From: Ferrovibrio terrae
GTDB taxonomy: Bacteria > Pseudomonadota > Alphaproteobacteria > Ferrovibrionales > Ferrovibrionaceae
Length of the DNA: 64,000 bases
NCBI RefSeq assembly: GCF_007197755.1
Contig: NZ_CP041636.1
Coordinates: 3,632,001-3,696,000 of the forward strand
Direction of reading: 5' to 3'
Of this stretch, positions 49,874 through 57,794 are shown piece by piece (the stretch's first letter is position 1; every line of letters starts with the position of its first letter). The translations under genes were made by a program, and so were the position numbers. The notes below the pieces were generated by a model. It did not search any database. It was given only the letters and a program-made list of their open reading frames with translations, and was not told the DNA's origin.

Positions 49874-50365
49874 TCAGAGGGCGCGGCAGTCGCGGCAGAC
49901 GCCGACGACTTCGATAGTCTGGCGTTCGACCTGGAAACCCAGCGCGCGTGCATCCTGCTGGATACGGGTGCCGAGTTCAGGATCGTTGATCTCAGTGGCC
50001 ACGCCGCACTGGCGGCAGATGAAGATTTCCTGCTGCACGGCATGGCCAGGCTCGATGCAGCCGATAAACGCATTCAGGCTTTCAACCCGATGCACGAGAC
50101 CCTGTTCCATCAGGAATTCCAGCGCGCGATACACGGTGGGCGGCGCCACCTTCTGGCCATCGCTGCCAAGCTGGGCCAGCAGATCATAGGCGCCGGCCGG
50201 CTTGTGGCTCTGCCAGATCAGTTCCAACACGCGGCGACGGATCGGCGTCAGCTTGGCGCCGGTGGCATGGCAATGGCTTTCGGCCGCCGCCAGCGCATCG
50301 GCGATGCAGACGGCGTGGTCGTGACCATGGCTATGAGAATGTGGCTGGTGGGCGTGGCGGGACAT
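49874..50365 (-). CDS. Fur-family metalloregulator (Zur-like)
   Basis: About 163 residues. The N-terminal tail is rich in histidine (HAHQPHSHSHGHDH) and probably binds metal. The winged helix is LTPIRRRVLELIWQSHKPAG plus APPTVYRALEFLMEQGLVHR; the dimer domain has two CxxC pairs, CRQC and CRDC, the structural zinc site. The histidine-rich tail and CxxC pairs fit Zur better than Fur. ATG 50365 is preferred because a predicted TATAAT -10 overlaps the upstream ATG 50374 and transcription would start at about 50365, giving a leaderless mRNA. Confidence 0.85.
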   Translation of the reverse strand: MSRHAHQPHSHSHGHDHAVCIADALAAAESHCHATGAKLTPIRRRVLELIWQSHKPAGAYDLLAQLGSDGQKVAPPTVYRALEFLMEQGLVHRVESLNAFIGCIEPGHAVQQEIFICRQCGVATEINDPELGTRIQQDARALGFQVERQTIEVVGVCRDCRAL

Positions 50366-50372
50366 GCCCGTC

Positions 50373-50401
50373 ATTATAGGGCGGTCGCCGCCGGCTTCCA
50401 A
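50373..50401 (-). promoter_or_regulatory. Promoter of the Fur-family gene (possible leaderless start)
   Basis: On the - strand TTGGAA (50401-50396), a 17-bp spacer and a perfect TATAAT (50378-50373) are present. The expected start site, about 7 nt after the -10, falls at about 50366-50365, exactly at an in-frame ATG. This would make a leaderless mRNA. No Fur/Zur box is recognised in it. Confidence 0.55.
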
Positions 50402-50407
50402 TGCCTG

Positions 50408-51250
50408 CTATTCCGCCAGAAACTGGGCGATCAGCGCGATCTGCTCAAGCGTATCCAGCGCCGGGGCATGGCCGACGCCCGAAATGTCGATCCGGCGCGC
50501 CTTCGGGCCACGGCGGGTCATCTCGGCGGCGGTGTTCTCGGCCAGCAGGTCGGAAACCGCGCCGCGCAGCAGCAGCGTCCTCGCCGCGATCTGGTCATAC
50601 AACGGCCAGGCGTCACCGGTGGCGGCGGCTGCCTGCCGGCCCAGCACGGCGGCGATCTGCGGATCGTAATGCGGAGTCAGCCGGCCGTCGGGCAGACGGC
50701 GAACTGATGTCTCGGCCAGCTTGCGCCAGCCGGCATCGCTGCTGATCCCGAACGGCGCATAGATGGTGCGGAAATACTGCTCGAGTTCCGGCAGGCTGGC
50801 AAACGATGGCGGCGAGCCGGCGTAGGTGAGGATGCGGCTGACGGCACCGGGTGCGATGGCCGGGCCGACATCGTTGAGCACCAGATGACTGATGCGGTCC
50901 TTCAGCGCCGTGGCAGCCACCACCATGCCGATCAGGCCGCCCATCGAGGTGCCGACCCAGCGCGCAGTTGTCAGCTCTAGCTGCGCGAACAGTTCGATGG
51001 CCTGGCGCGCATAGAACGGCACTGTGTATTCCGCGTCTGGTTCCGGGCTCCATTCGCTCAGGCCCCGGCCAATGGTATCGACCGCCAGCAGGCGATACTG
51101 CCCGGCCAAGGCCGCGGCCAGATTGTCAAAGTCATGCGCATTGCGGGCGAAGCCGTGCCACAGGATCACGGCGGGCGCCTCCGCCCTGCCCCAGTCGAGC
51201 AGATGGACGCTGCGGCCAGCCAGTGTGAGATAGCGTGAGACCGGGCTCAT
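50408..51250 (-). CDS. Alpha/beta hydrolase at end of the Liv-type operon
   Basis: A 280-residue hydrolase with the oxyanion-side HGFARN, the nucleophile elbow GTSMGG (catalytic Ser), an acid in the AVSDLLAENT segment and the GVGHAPALD histidine. ATG 51250 overlaps the preceding permease stop by 4 nt (ATGA), so it is the fifth gene of livGFHM plus hydrolase. It probably opens an ester, amide or lactone form of the compound imported by this transporter; that link is inferred from the operon. Confidence 0.86.
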   Translation of the reverse strand: MSPVSRYLTLAGRSVHLLDWGRAEAPAVILWHGFARNAHDFDNLAAALAGQYRLLAVDTIGRGLSEWSPEPDAEYTVPFYARQAIELFAQLELTTARWVGTSMGGLIGMVVAATALKDRISHLVLNDVGPAIAPGAVSRILTYAGSPPSFASLPELEQYFRTIYAPFGISSDAGWRKLAETSVRRLPDGRLTPHYDPQIAAVLGRQAAAATGDAWPLYDQIAARTLLLRGAVSDLLAENTAAEMTRRGPKARRIDISGVGHAPALDTLEQIALIAQFLAE

Positions 51251-52329
51251 CTGCGCATCTGCCGCAGTTTGCCGACGATGCCGACCGGGAAGAAATAGAC
51301 GCTGAGCACGAACAGGATGCCAAGCCAGAGCAGCCAGCGGTCGGCATGGAACAGGTTGGGCAGCAGCGGGATTCCTGCGCTTTCCAGCATGCCGCTGAAC
51401 TTGCCCATCAGAACCTGCAGGTAATTCTGCGCCAGAATGAAGATCGCAGCCCCCAGCACCGCGCCATAGAGCGTGCCCATTCCGCCGATCACCACCATCA
51501 GGAGGATGTCGATCATGATGGCGAAGCTGAGCGTAGTATCCGGTCCGGTATAGCGCAGCCACAGTGCCATCAGCACGCCGGCCAAAGTGGCCATGCCTGC
51601 CGACAGGCAGTTGGCGACCGAGCGGTAAACCACCACGCGATAGCCCAGCGCTTCGGCACGGAAGTCATTCTCGCGGATCGCCTGCAGCACGCGGCCGAAG
51701 GGTGAGTTGACCACGCGCAATGCCAGCAGGAACAGGAGCAGCGCCGACAGGAAGATCAGGTAATAGGTCAGGATTCGGCCATTGATCATCACACCCATGA
51801 CGGGCTCGTCGAACAGCCGGAAGGCCGGCCGCAGCATTTCCGGAATCCGGTAGCTGCGGCCGTCCTCTCCCCCCGTAATCTCATTGAGCTGCGAGGCCAG
51901 GATGGCGAAAGCGGAGGCCACCGCCAGCGTGATCATGGCGAAGAAGATCGCGCGGACACGAAGGCTGAACAGACCGATCAGAAGCGCCAGCAGGATCGCC
52001 AGCACCAGCGCAACGACAATGCCAATGCCAAGTGCCGGCCAGGTGGGGCTGAAATTGTACATGGCGATCGCCACGCCATAGCCGCCGATTCCGTAGAACA
52101 TCGTATGGGCAAACGACACGATGCCGGTATAGCCGAGCAGCAGGTCGTAGCTGGCAACCAGAATGACGAAGACGCAGATCTTGGCCGCGACATTCAGCGG
52201 CTGGCTACCCGGGAACAGGAAGGGCGCGAAAGCCAGGCAGACCAGCACGATGGACAGCACGGCGCCCAGCACGCGCGAGCGCGGATAGTCGCCGGAGAGC
52301 AGGCTGTGGATCGGGTTATTCGGCAGCAT
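51247..52329 (-). CDS. livM: Branched-chain-type ABC transporter permease
   Basis: A 360-residue LivM-class inner-membrane permease with about nine to ten membrane segments. The docking loop RENDFRAEALGYRVVVYRSVAN and the SYDLLLGYTGIVSFAHTMFYGIG segment are typical. It begins 14 nt after livH and overlaps the hydrolase by 4 nt. Liv-type importers also carry aromatic acids, urea or short amides, so the name reflects class, not substrate. Confidence 0.92.
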   Translation of the reverse strand: MLPNNPIHSLLSGDYPRSRVLGAVLSIVLVCLAFAPFLFPGSQPLNVAAKICVFVILVASYDLLLGYTGIVSFAHTMFYGIGGYGVAIAMYNFSPTWPALGIGIVVALVLAILLALLIGLFSLRVRAIFFAMITLAVASAFAILASQLNEITGGEDGRSYRIPEMLRPAFRLFDEPVMGVMINGRILTYYLIFLSALLLFLLALRVVNSPFGRVLQAIRENDFRAEALGYRVVVYRSVANCLSAGMATLAGVLMALWLRYTGPDTTLSFAIMIDILLMVVIGGMGTLYGAVLGAAIFILAQNYLQVLMGKFSGMLESAGIPLLPNLFHADRWLLWLGILFVLSVYFFPVGIVGKLRQMRR

Positions 52330-52343
52330 GCGCCTCGCCCCCC

Positions 52344-53363
52344 TTACCGCTTGGCCACGGGATAGAGGCCCTGCGGTCGCCACAGCAGGATCGCCACCAT
52401 CAGAAGAATGCTGCTGCCGAGCGCCAGCTTGGGCGCCAGGAAGCCGGTGTAGTTGGCGACCAGCGCGACCAGAATGGCGCCGATGAAGCAGCCGCCGACC
52501 GACCCCAGACCGCCAATGATGATGACGATGAAGATCAGCACGTTCACTTCCATGCCCATGCCGGCGGTCAGGGTCTGGCGATAAAACGCCCAGAGCACGC
52601 CGCCGAGGCCGGCCAGCGCCGAGCCGACAATGAACACACCAACGAACAGCCGGCGGATCTTGTAGCCCAAGGCCTCGACCATTTCGGGATTCTCGACACC
52701 GGCGCGGATCAGCAGCCCGATCTTGGTACGGTTCAGCACCAGATGCATGACTCCGAAAACGAGCAGGCCCAGCACCACGGCAATCACGCGATATTTTTCC
52801 ATCGCCGCGTCACCGATCACAATGGCGCCGCGCAGGCCTTCCGGCAGGCGCAGCGGGATCGGGCTGGCGCCCCAGATCACATGGATCATCTGTTCGGCCA
52901 CGATCATGCCGCCCATGGTGATCAGAATCTGCTTGAGATGCTGGCCATAGACCGGTCGGATCACCACGCGCTCGAAGGCATAACCCAGGGCACCAGTCAC
53001 CAGCATGGCAACGAGAATGCAGGCCAGCAACGCGCCGACATTGAGCCAGAGATTGGTGCTCTCGACCCAGCCGGCCAAAGGCCCGAGCGCGACCAGGCTG
53101 ACATAGGCACCAAAAGAGATGAACACGCCATGGCCGAAATTCAGCACGTCCATCAGACCGAAGACCAGCGTGAGGCCAGAGGCCATCAGGAAGATCATCA
53201 TGCCCATGGCGAGTGCGGCCACGGTGAGCGTGACCCAGGTGGAAAAGCTGCCGACCAGCGGCAGAGCTACCAGCATCAGGATCGGGACCAGCAGCACCGG
53301 CAGGTAATCGACGCGTACTTTCGGCAGCGTCACGGTAGAGGCGGTTTCAGCAGCAGTGCTCAT
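52344..53363 (-). CDS. livH: Branched-chain-type ABC transporter permease
   Basis: A 339-residue LivH-class permease. VFGLMDVLNFGHGVFISFGAYVSL near the start and the docking loop GVENPEMVEALGYKIRRLFV are family marks. It overlaps livF by 4 nt and is followed by livM. Forms the membrane pore with LivM. Confidence 0.93.
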   Translation of the reverse strand: MSTAAETASTVTLPKVRVDYLPVLLVPILMLVALPLVGSFSTWVTLTVAALAMGMMIFLMASGLTLVFGLMDVLNFGHGVFISFGAYVSLVALGPLAGWVESTNLWLNVGALLACILVAMLVTGALGYAFERVVIRPVYGQHLKQILITMGGMIVAEQMIHVIWGASPIPLRLPEGLRGAIVIGDAAMEKYRVIAVVLGLLVFGVMHLVLNRTKIGLLIRAGVENPEMVEALGYKIRRLFVGVFIVGSALAGLGGVLWAFYRQTLTAGMGMEVNVLIFIVIIIGGLGSVGGCFIGAILVALVANYTGFLAPKLALGSSILLMVAILLWRPQGLYPVAKR

Positions 53364-54085
53364 TGATGCGCATCCATGCTCAGGCCCAGCAGTTTCTGCT
53401 GCAAGGCGGCATCCTCGGCCAGTTCGGCCATCGCGCCGCGATGCACGACGCGGCCGTCATCCATCACCGCGACATGATCGCCCAGCAGTTTGGCGGCAAG
53501 GAAATTCTGTTCCACCAGCAGGATGGTCGCGCCGGTGGATTTCAACTCCTTGAAGGCCTGCACCATGTTCATGATGATGGCCGGCGCGAGACCTTTCGTG
53601 GGTTCGTCGATCAACAGCAGGTCGCGGGGCTCGACGATGGCGCGGGCAATCGCCAGCATCTGCTTCTGCCCGCCCGAGAGCACGCCGGCCGCCAGCGACC
53701 AGAATTTCTCCAGTGCCGGGAACAGGCCGAAAATCCATTTCAGCCTATGCGGATCGAGATCGCCGTTGCGCGCGGCGAGAACCAGGTTCTCGCGCACGGT
53801 CAGGTCGGCGAAGATCGCCATATTCTCGGGCACGTAGGCGATGCCTGCCTGTGCAATCTCAGGCGTCGGCAGTCTGGTGATGTCGCGACCATCGAAGGTG
53901 ATGCTGCCTTGGCTCGCCTGCCACAGGCCCATGATGGTGCGCAGCGTGGTGGTCTTGCCGGCACCGTTGCGGCCGAGCAGCATAGTGAGCTGCCCGCGCG
54001 GGATCGCCAGATCGACGCCATGCAGGATGTGATACTGGCCGATATGGGTATGCACGCCCTGGAGATTGAGCAGATTGTCGCTCAT
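53360..54085 (-). CDS. livF: Branched-chain-type ABC transporter ATPase
   Basis: A 241-residue ATPase of the LivF class. Walker A is GRNGAGKTT, the ABC signature LSGGQKQMLAIAR and Walker B LLLIDEPTKGLAP. Overlaps livG and livH by 4 nt each, so all are co-translated. Confidence 0.93.
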   Translation of the reverse strand: MSDNLLNLQGVHTHIGQYHILHGVDLAIPRGQLTMLLGRNGAGKTTTLRTIMGLWQASQGSITFDGRDITRLPTPEIAQAGIAYVPENMAIFADLTVRENLVLAARNGDLDPHRLKWIFGLFPALEKFWSLAAGVLSGGQKQMLAIARAIVEPRDLLLIDEPTKGLAPAIIMNMVQAFKELKSTGATILLVEQNFLAAKLLGDHVAVMDDGRVVHRGAMAELAEDAALQQKLLGLSMDAHQ

Positions 54086-54858
54086 GCGGCGGCACTCCCG
54101 TCGGCCGGCAGGCCGAGATAGGCCTGCTGCACCACCGGCGAGGCGATCACGGCGGCGGGTTCGCCATCGGCGACCAGGCTGCCGTTATGCAGCACGATGA
54201 TGCGGTCGGCCAGGCTGCGCACGACATCCATCTTGTGTTCGACCAGCAGTACGGTCTTGTCGCCACGCGCCTTGATGCTGTGGATGAGGTCGAGAATGGT
54301 CGGCACTTCGTCGACCGACATGCCGGCGGTCGGCTCGTCGAACATGAAGATATCGGGCTCCAGCGCCAGAAGCAGCGCGACTTCCAGCTTGCGCTGATCG
54401 CCATGCGGCAGCGCACCGGCCGTGGCATTGCGCTTGTCGAGTAAACGAACAGCGTCGAGCAGACTGTCAGCCTTCTCGATCAAATCGTGGCGATGACTCC
54501 ACAGCTGCAGCAACTGCAACCCCGCGCCCGCGCGGCTCTGCACGGCAAGCCGCACGTTTTCCATCACGGTCAGATTGGGAAACAGGTTGGTGAGCTGGAA
54601 GGCGCGGCCCATGCCCTGCTTGGTGCGGGCGGAGGCCGTCAGCCCCGTGACGTCCTGGCCACGCAGCAGCACCTGGCCGGAGGTGGCGCGCAGCTGGCCG
54701 GAGATCAGGTTGAAATAGGTGGTCTTGCCGGCACCGTTCGGGCCGACGATGGCGGTCAGTGTGCCGGGCTGGAAGGCGCAGCTCACGGCATTGACGGCGA
54801 CATGACCGCCGAAGCGGATCGTCAGGTCGCGGGTCTCTAATGTGGGTGTTGCTGGCAT
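54082..54858 (-). CDS. livG: Branched-chain-type ABC transporter ATPase
   Basis: A 258-residue ATPase of the LivG class. Walker A GPNGAGKTT and Walker B IFMFDEPTAGMSVDE are clear; the signature motif is degenerate (ALPHGDQRKLEVALLLA rather than LSGGQ), as in many LivG proteins. The gene starts only 10 nt after the A-run end of a strong terminator, so its expression depends on readthrough. Weak ribosome site. Confidence 0.92.
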   Translation of the reverse strand: MPATPTLETRDLTIRFGGHVAVNAVSCAFQPGTLTAIVGPNGAGKTTYFNLISGQLRATSGQVLLRGQDVTGLTASARTKQGMGRAFQLTNLFPNLTVMENVRLAVQSRAGAGLQLLQLWSHRHDLIEKADSLLDAVRLLDKRNATAGALPHGDQRKLEVALLLALEPDIFMFDEPTAGMSVDEVPTILDLIHSIKARGDKTVLLVEHKMDVVRSLADRIIVLHNGSLVADGEPAAVIASPVVQQAYLGLPADGSAAA

Positions 54859-54867
54859 TGTCCGGAT

Positions 54868-54904
54868 AAAAAAAAGACCGCCGGGACAGTATCGTCCCGG
54901 CGGT
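54868..54904 (-). terminator. Intrinsic terminator between livK and livG
   Basis: On the - strand ACCGCCGGGAC-GATACT-GTCCCGGCGGT forms a perfect 11-bp stem, followed by C then eight T residues. It lies 9 nt after the binding-protein stop codon. Since livG follows 10 nt later, this probably reduces transcription of livGFHM relative to the binding-protein gene. Confidence 0.92.
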
Positions 54905-54912
54905 GGCGTCAG

Positions 54913-56112
54913 TTAGCGCTTGTTGCGGATCGGCAGCGGCATGCCCGATTCCTGGATGGTCTGCACCAGTTCCAGAAGATCGTTGTCGTCCTTGCCGTCC
55001 TTCTTGACCTTGAAGTGGTACATCTGCTGCAGGGCCTGATGGTCTTCCTTGCGGAACAGCATGGTGCCCTTCGGCGTATCGAAGACCATGCCTTCCATGG
55101 CAGTGATCAGCTTCTCGGTATTGGTGCCACCCGCCTTCTGCACGGCGGTCAGCGCGGCCGAGGCGGCAGCGAAACCACCAGCGGTGAAGAAGTCCGGCGG
55201 ATTGCCGTTGTTGCGCTTCTTGTGCTCGGCAACGAACCAGTCGTTGATCGGGTTCTTCGGGAAGTCATGGTAGTAATAGACGGCGCCTTCCATGCCCGGA
55301 TAGGGCTTGTAGCCCTTCATCACCGGCAGGATGTTGCCGCCCGGCGCGATCTCGATGTTGAAGCGTTCCGGCTTCAGGTCGGCGATCTTGGGCAGCGGAT
55401 GCGGGCCGGCCCAGATCACAGCGATCACGCGCTTGCCCGGCTTGTCCTTCAGCGCGTCGAACATGCGCTGGGCAGACGCCGTGAAGTCAGTGGTCTGCTG
55501 CGGGGCATACTCTTCGAACACGATCTTGACGTTCGGACGGATCTGCGCGAGCGCATCCTTCATCGCCTTCACGCCATCACGACCGAAGGCATAGTCCTGC
55601 GCCAGCGTGGCGACGCTGACCTCGCCGCTCGCCGGGAAGGCGGCAGCGCCGGCAATCGCGTCTTGCGACGAGTTGCGGCCGGTACGGAAAATATAGCGGT
55701 TCCACTTCTCACCGGTGATCGCATCGGCCACGGCGGGCTCGACGATCAGGATTTTCTTGTGCTCTTCGGCAACCGGCAGCATGGCGAGCGCGCCGCCCGA
55801 ACCGGTCGTGCCCACGGCCAGGTCGACGTTGTCGTCGGCATAGGCCTGTTCCAGCATCGACTTGGCGAGGTCGGGCTTGAACTGGTCGTCCTTGGTGATG
55901 ACCACGATCTTGCGGCCCTGCCAGGTCATGGTGCCCTTGGTCATATACTCAAGGCCCATCATGAAACCGGTTTCGGTCTGCTTGGCATAGGCCTCAAGCG
56001 GACCGGTCTTGCTGGTGATCAAAGCGATCTTCAGGTCGGCGGCCTGCGCCGACAGCGCCAGACCGGCGCTCAGTACGGCGGCGAGGCCTGCCGTCTTCAT
56101 CACGCGCTGCAT
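54913..56112 (-). CDS. livK: Branched-chain-type ABC substrate-binding protein
   Basis: A 399-residue periplasmic binding protein. The signal peptide is TAGLAAVLSAGLALSAQA, cleaved before ADLKIALITSKTGPLEAYAK, the classical LivK-like start; GTTGSGGALAMLPVAEEHKK and NRYIFRTGRNSSQDA follow. GGGAGAG lies a few nt before ATG 56112. Substrate unknown; the neighbouring acyl-CoA genes point to a carboxylic or aromatic acid rather than leucine. It is first in the operon. Confidence 0.92.
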   Translation of the reverse strand: MQRVMKTAGLAAVLSAGLALSAQAADLKIALITSKTGPLEAYAKQTETGFMMGLEYMTKGTMTWQGRKIVVITKDDQFKPDLAKSMLEQAYADDNVDLAVGTTGSGGALAMLPVAEEHKKILIVEPAVADAITGEKWNRYIFRTGRNSSQDAIAGAAAFPASGEVSVATLAQDYAFGRDGVKAMKDALAQIRPNVKIVFEEYAPQQTTDFTASAQRMFDALKDKPGKRVIAVIWAGPHPLPKIADLKPERFNIEIAPGGNILPVMKGYKPYPGMEGAVYYYHDFPKNPINDWFVAEHKKRNNGNPPDFFTAGGFAAASAALTAVQKAGGTNTEKLITAMEGMVFDTPKGTMLFRKEDHQALQQMYHFKVKKDGKDDNDLLELVQTIQESGMPLPIRNKR

Positions 56113-56254
56113 GTAGTCTCTCCCTTGCGATGCGGGCATGGCGACGGAGACGAAACGAATGGCATGCGACATGCGCGACATTTTCCGCTCCTCCCTTTGC
56201 TTGGCCCGGGTTATCCCGGTGCCGATGGCGGACCGCGCCCGCTGGACGGTCCAC

Positions 56255-56278
56255 AAACATGACAGTTGATTCATGTTT
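56255..56278. promoter_or_regulatory. TetR operator O1 at the liv promoter
   Basis: AAACATGA and TCATGTTT form a perfect inverted repeat with an 8-nt spacer. It begins at the predicted transcription start of the liv operon. A similar site O2 lies over the tetR start codon. Binding by the adjacent TetR protein is inferred. Confidence 0.65.
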
Positions 56279-56284
56279 CATAGA

Positions 56285-56313
56285 TTTGTACTGTCCGGCC
56301 ACTGGGACGTCAA
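56285..56313 (-). promoter_or_regulatory. Predicted liv operon promoter
   Basis: TTGACG (56313-56308), a 17-bp spacer and TACAAA (56290-56285) on the - strand give a good housekeeping promoter. The predicted start site, about 56278, lies at the edge of operator O1, consistent with repression. Confidence 0.55.
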
Positions 56314-56379
56314 GCTGCATTCCGGTCATTCTGGACAAACCGCCAGAGCCTGACCGCATGCGGATCGTCCCGATGAACG

Positions 56380-56403
56380 GATTATGACAAGAGATTCATG
56401 GCT
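56380..56403. promoter_or_regulatory. TetR operator O2 over the tetR start codon
   Basis: The core ATGA-N8-TCAT matches O1; TATGACAAGAGATTCATG here and CATGACAGTTGATTCATG in O1 agree at 15 of 18 positions. The site includes the tetR ATG (56398), which suggests autorepression. The two centres are 125 bp apart. Confidence 0.6.
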
Positions 56404-57033
56404 TACATGAACCCGAGGAAACGCGTCCTGCCCCTGCCCAAGACTGGCCGGGGCGAGCAGACCCGCCGCAAGATTCTCGATGCCGCGCAGCGCGAGATCG
56501 GCCGGCGCGGCTTTGCCGAGGCTTCCATCGCCACGATCACGGCCGAAGCCGGCGTGGCGCAAGGCACCTTCTATATCTACTTCCGCAGCAAGGAAGACGT
56601 GATGCGCGAGCTGGTCCTGCATATGGGCCGCATGCTGCGCCACCATCTGACCGAAGCGACAACGGGCGCCAAGGACCGTATCGAAGCCGAACGGCTGGGT
56701 CTGCGCGCCTTCCTCGATTTCGTGCGGCGCAACCCCGACCTCTACAAGCTGGTGGAAGAATCGCAGTTCGTGGATGAGAAAGTCTATCGCCAATATTATA
56801 CCGACTTCGCCAAGTCTTATCGTATCGCGCTGGCAGCCGCCGAGAAGCGCGGTGAGATCACGCCGGGCAAAGGCGATCACGCCACCGAAGTGCGCGCCTG
56901 GATGCTGATGGGCATCTCGGTCTTCCTCGGTCAGCGCTATGGCCTGTGGGATCCCAAGGCACCGCTCGATCCCATTGTGGATGTGGCATCCGCCATGGTC
57001 GCTGGCGGCCTTGCCGCTAAAGCCGCACGCTGA
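56398..57033 (+). CDS. TetR-family transcriptional regulator
   Basis: A 211-residue repressor. The helix-turn-helix is at about 24-66 (ASIATITAEAGVAQGTFYIY as the recognition part), and a helical ligand domain follows. This subgroup often controls fatty-acid or CoA-dependent catabolism and binds acyl-CoA effectors. Its ATG lies inside O2, and it is coupled to the crotonase gene by TGATG. It probably represses both its own operon and the divergent liv operon until the substrate or its CoA ester appears. Confidence 0.88.
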   Translation: MAYMNPRKRVLPLPKTGRGEQTRRKILDAAQREIGRRGFAEASIATITAEAGVAQGTFYIYFRSKEDVMRELVLHMGRMLRHHLTEATTGAKDRIEAERLGLRAFLDFVRRNPDLYKLVEESQFVDEKVYRQYYTDFAKSYRIALAAAEKRGEITPGKGDHATEVRAWMLMGISVFLGQRYGLWDPKAPLDPIVDVASAMVAGGLAAKAAR

Positions 57034-57788
57034 TGCCTACGACGTTGCTGGATATCGCCGACGGCGTCGCGCGACTGACGCTGAACCGGCCGGAACGGCA
57101 TAACAGCCTCGTCCCTTCCCTGCTCGACAGCATGAATGCCGATCTCGACCGCATTGCCGGCCATCGCGAGATTCGTGCCGTGGTGCTGCAGGCGAGCGGT
57201 CGTAGCTTCAGCACGGGCGGCGATGTTGCCGGTTTCCATGCCGTGCCGCGCGGCCAGCGCCGTGCCTATGCCGAAGGCCTCGTCGGCAGCCTGAACCGCA
57301 CGATCCTGGCATTGCTGCGCTTGCCGGTGCCGGTGATCGGCCGTATTCAGGGGGCTGTTACAGGCGGTTCGCTCGGGCTACTGCTGGCCTGCGACCTTGC
57401 CGCGATCACGCCGCAGGCTTTCATCCAACCCTATTATGCACAGGTCGGCTTCAGCCCTGACGGCGGCTGGACCGCCATGTTGCCTGCCCGTATTGGCGCG
57501 CAGCGTGCCCGCGAAATCCAGCTGCTGAACCAGCGCGTCTCGGCGCAAGAAGCCCTGCAACTCGGTCTCGTCACCACGTGCATCGAAACAGACACACTGG
57601 ATGCCACCATCGAAGGTTGGCTGGAGAAGCTGAAAACCATGCAGCCGGCCAGCCTTGCCAGCACCAAGGCCTTGCTGGCCGCCGATTGTGCCGCCGGTCT
57701 TGAGGCCGAATTGCGCAGCTTCCTTGAGTTGATCGACAGCGACGAAGCCGAAGCCGGCATGACACGATTCCTGAACAGGGGCATCTGA
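57033..57788 (+). CDS. Enoyl-CoA hydratase/isomerase-family protein
   Basis: A 251-residue crotonase-fold enzyme with VVLQASGRSFSTGGDVAGFH as oxyanion-hole segment and the GAVTGGSLGLLLACDLAAIT helix. The active-site region YAQVGFSPDGGWTAMLPARI has D rather than the glutamate typical for hydratases, so isomerase, dehalogenase or ring-cleaving crotonase chemistry is possible. It starts on the tetR stop codon (TGATG) and precedes the acyl-CoA ligase by 6 nt. Confidence 0.86.
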   Translation: MPTTLLDIADGVARLTLNRPERHNSLVPSLLDSMNADLDRIAGHREIRAVVLQASGRSFSTGGDVAGFHAVPRGQRRAYAEGLVGSLNRTILALLRLPVPVIGRIQGAVTGGSLGLLLACDLAAITPQAFIQPYYAQVGFSPDGGWTAMLPARIGAQRAREIQLLNQRVSAQEALQLGLVTTCIETDTLDATIEGWLEKLKTMQPASLASTKALLAADCAAGLEAELRSFLELIDSDEAEAGMTRFLNRGI

Positions 57789-57794
57789 CCCACC

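Noticed and set aside
55015-56262. A 415-codon + strand open frame
   Set aside because: It is antisense to livK and extends through the tetR/liv control region; no family resemblance.
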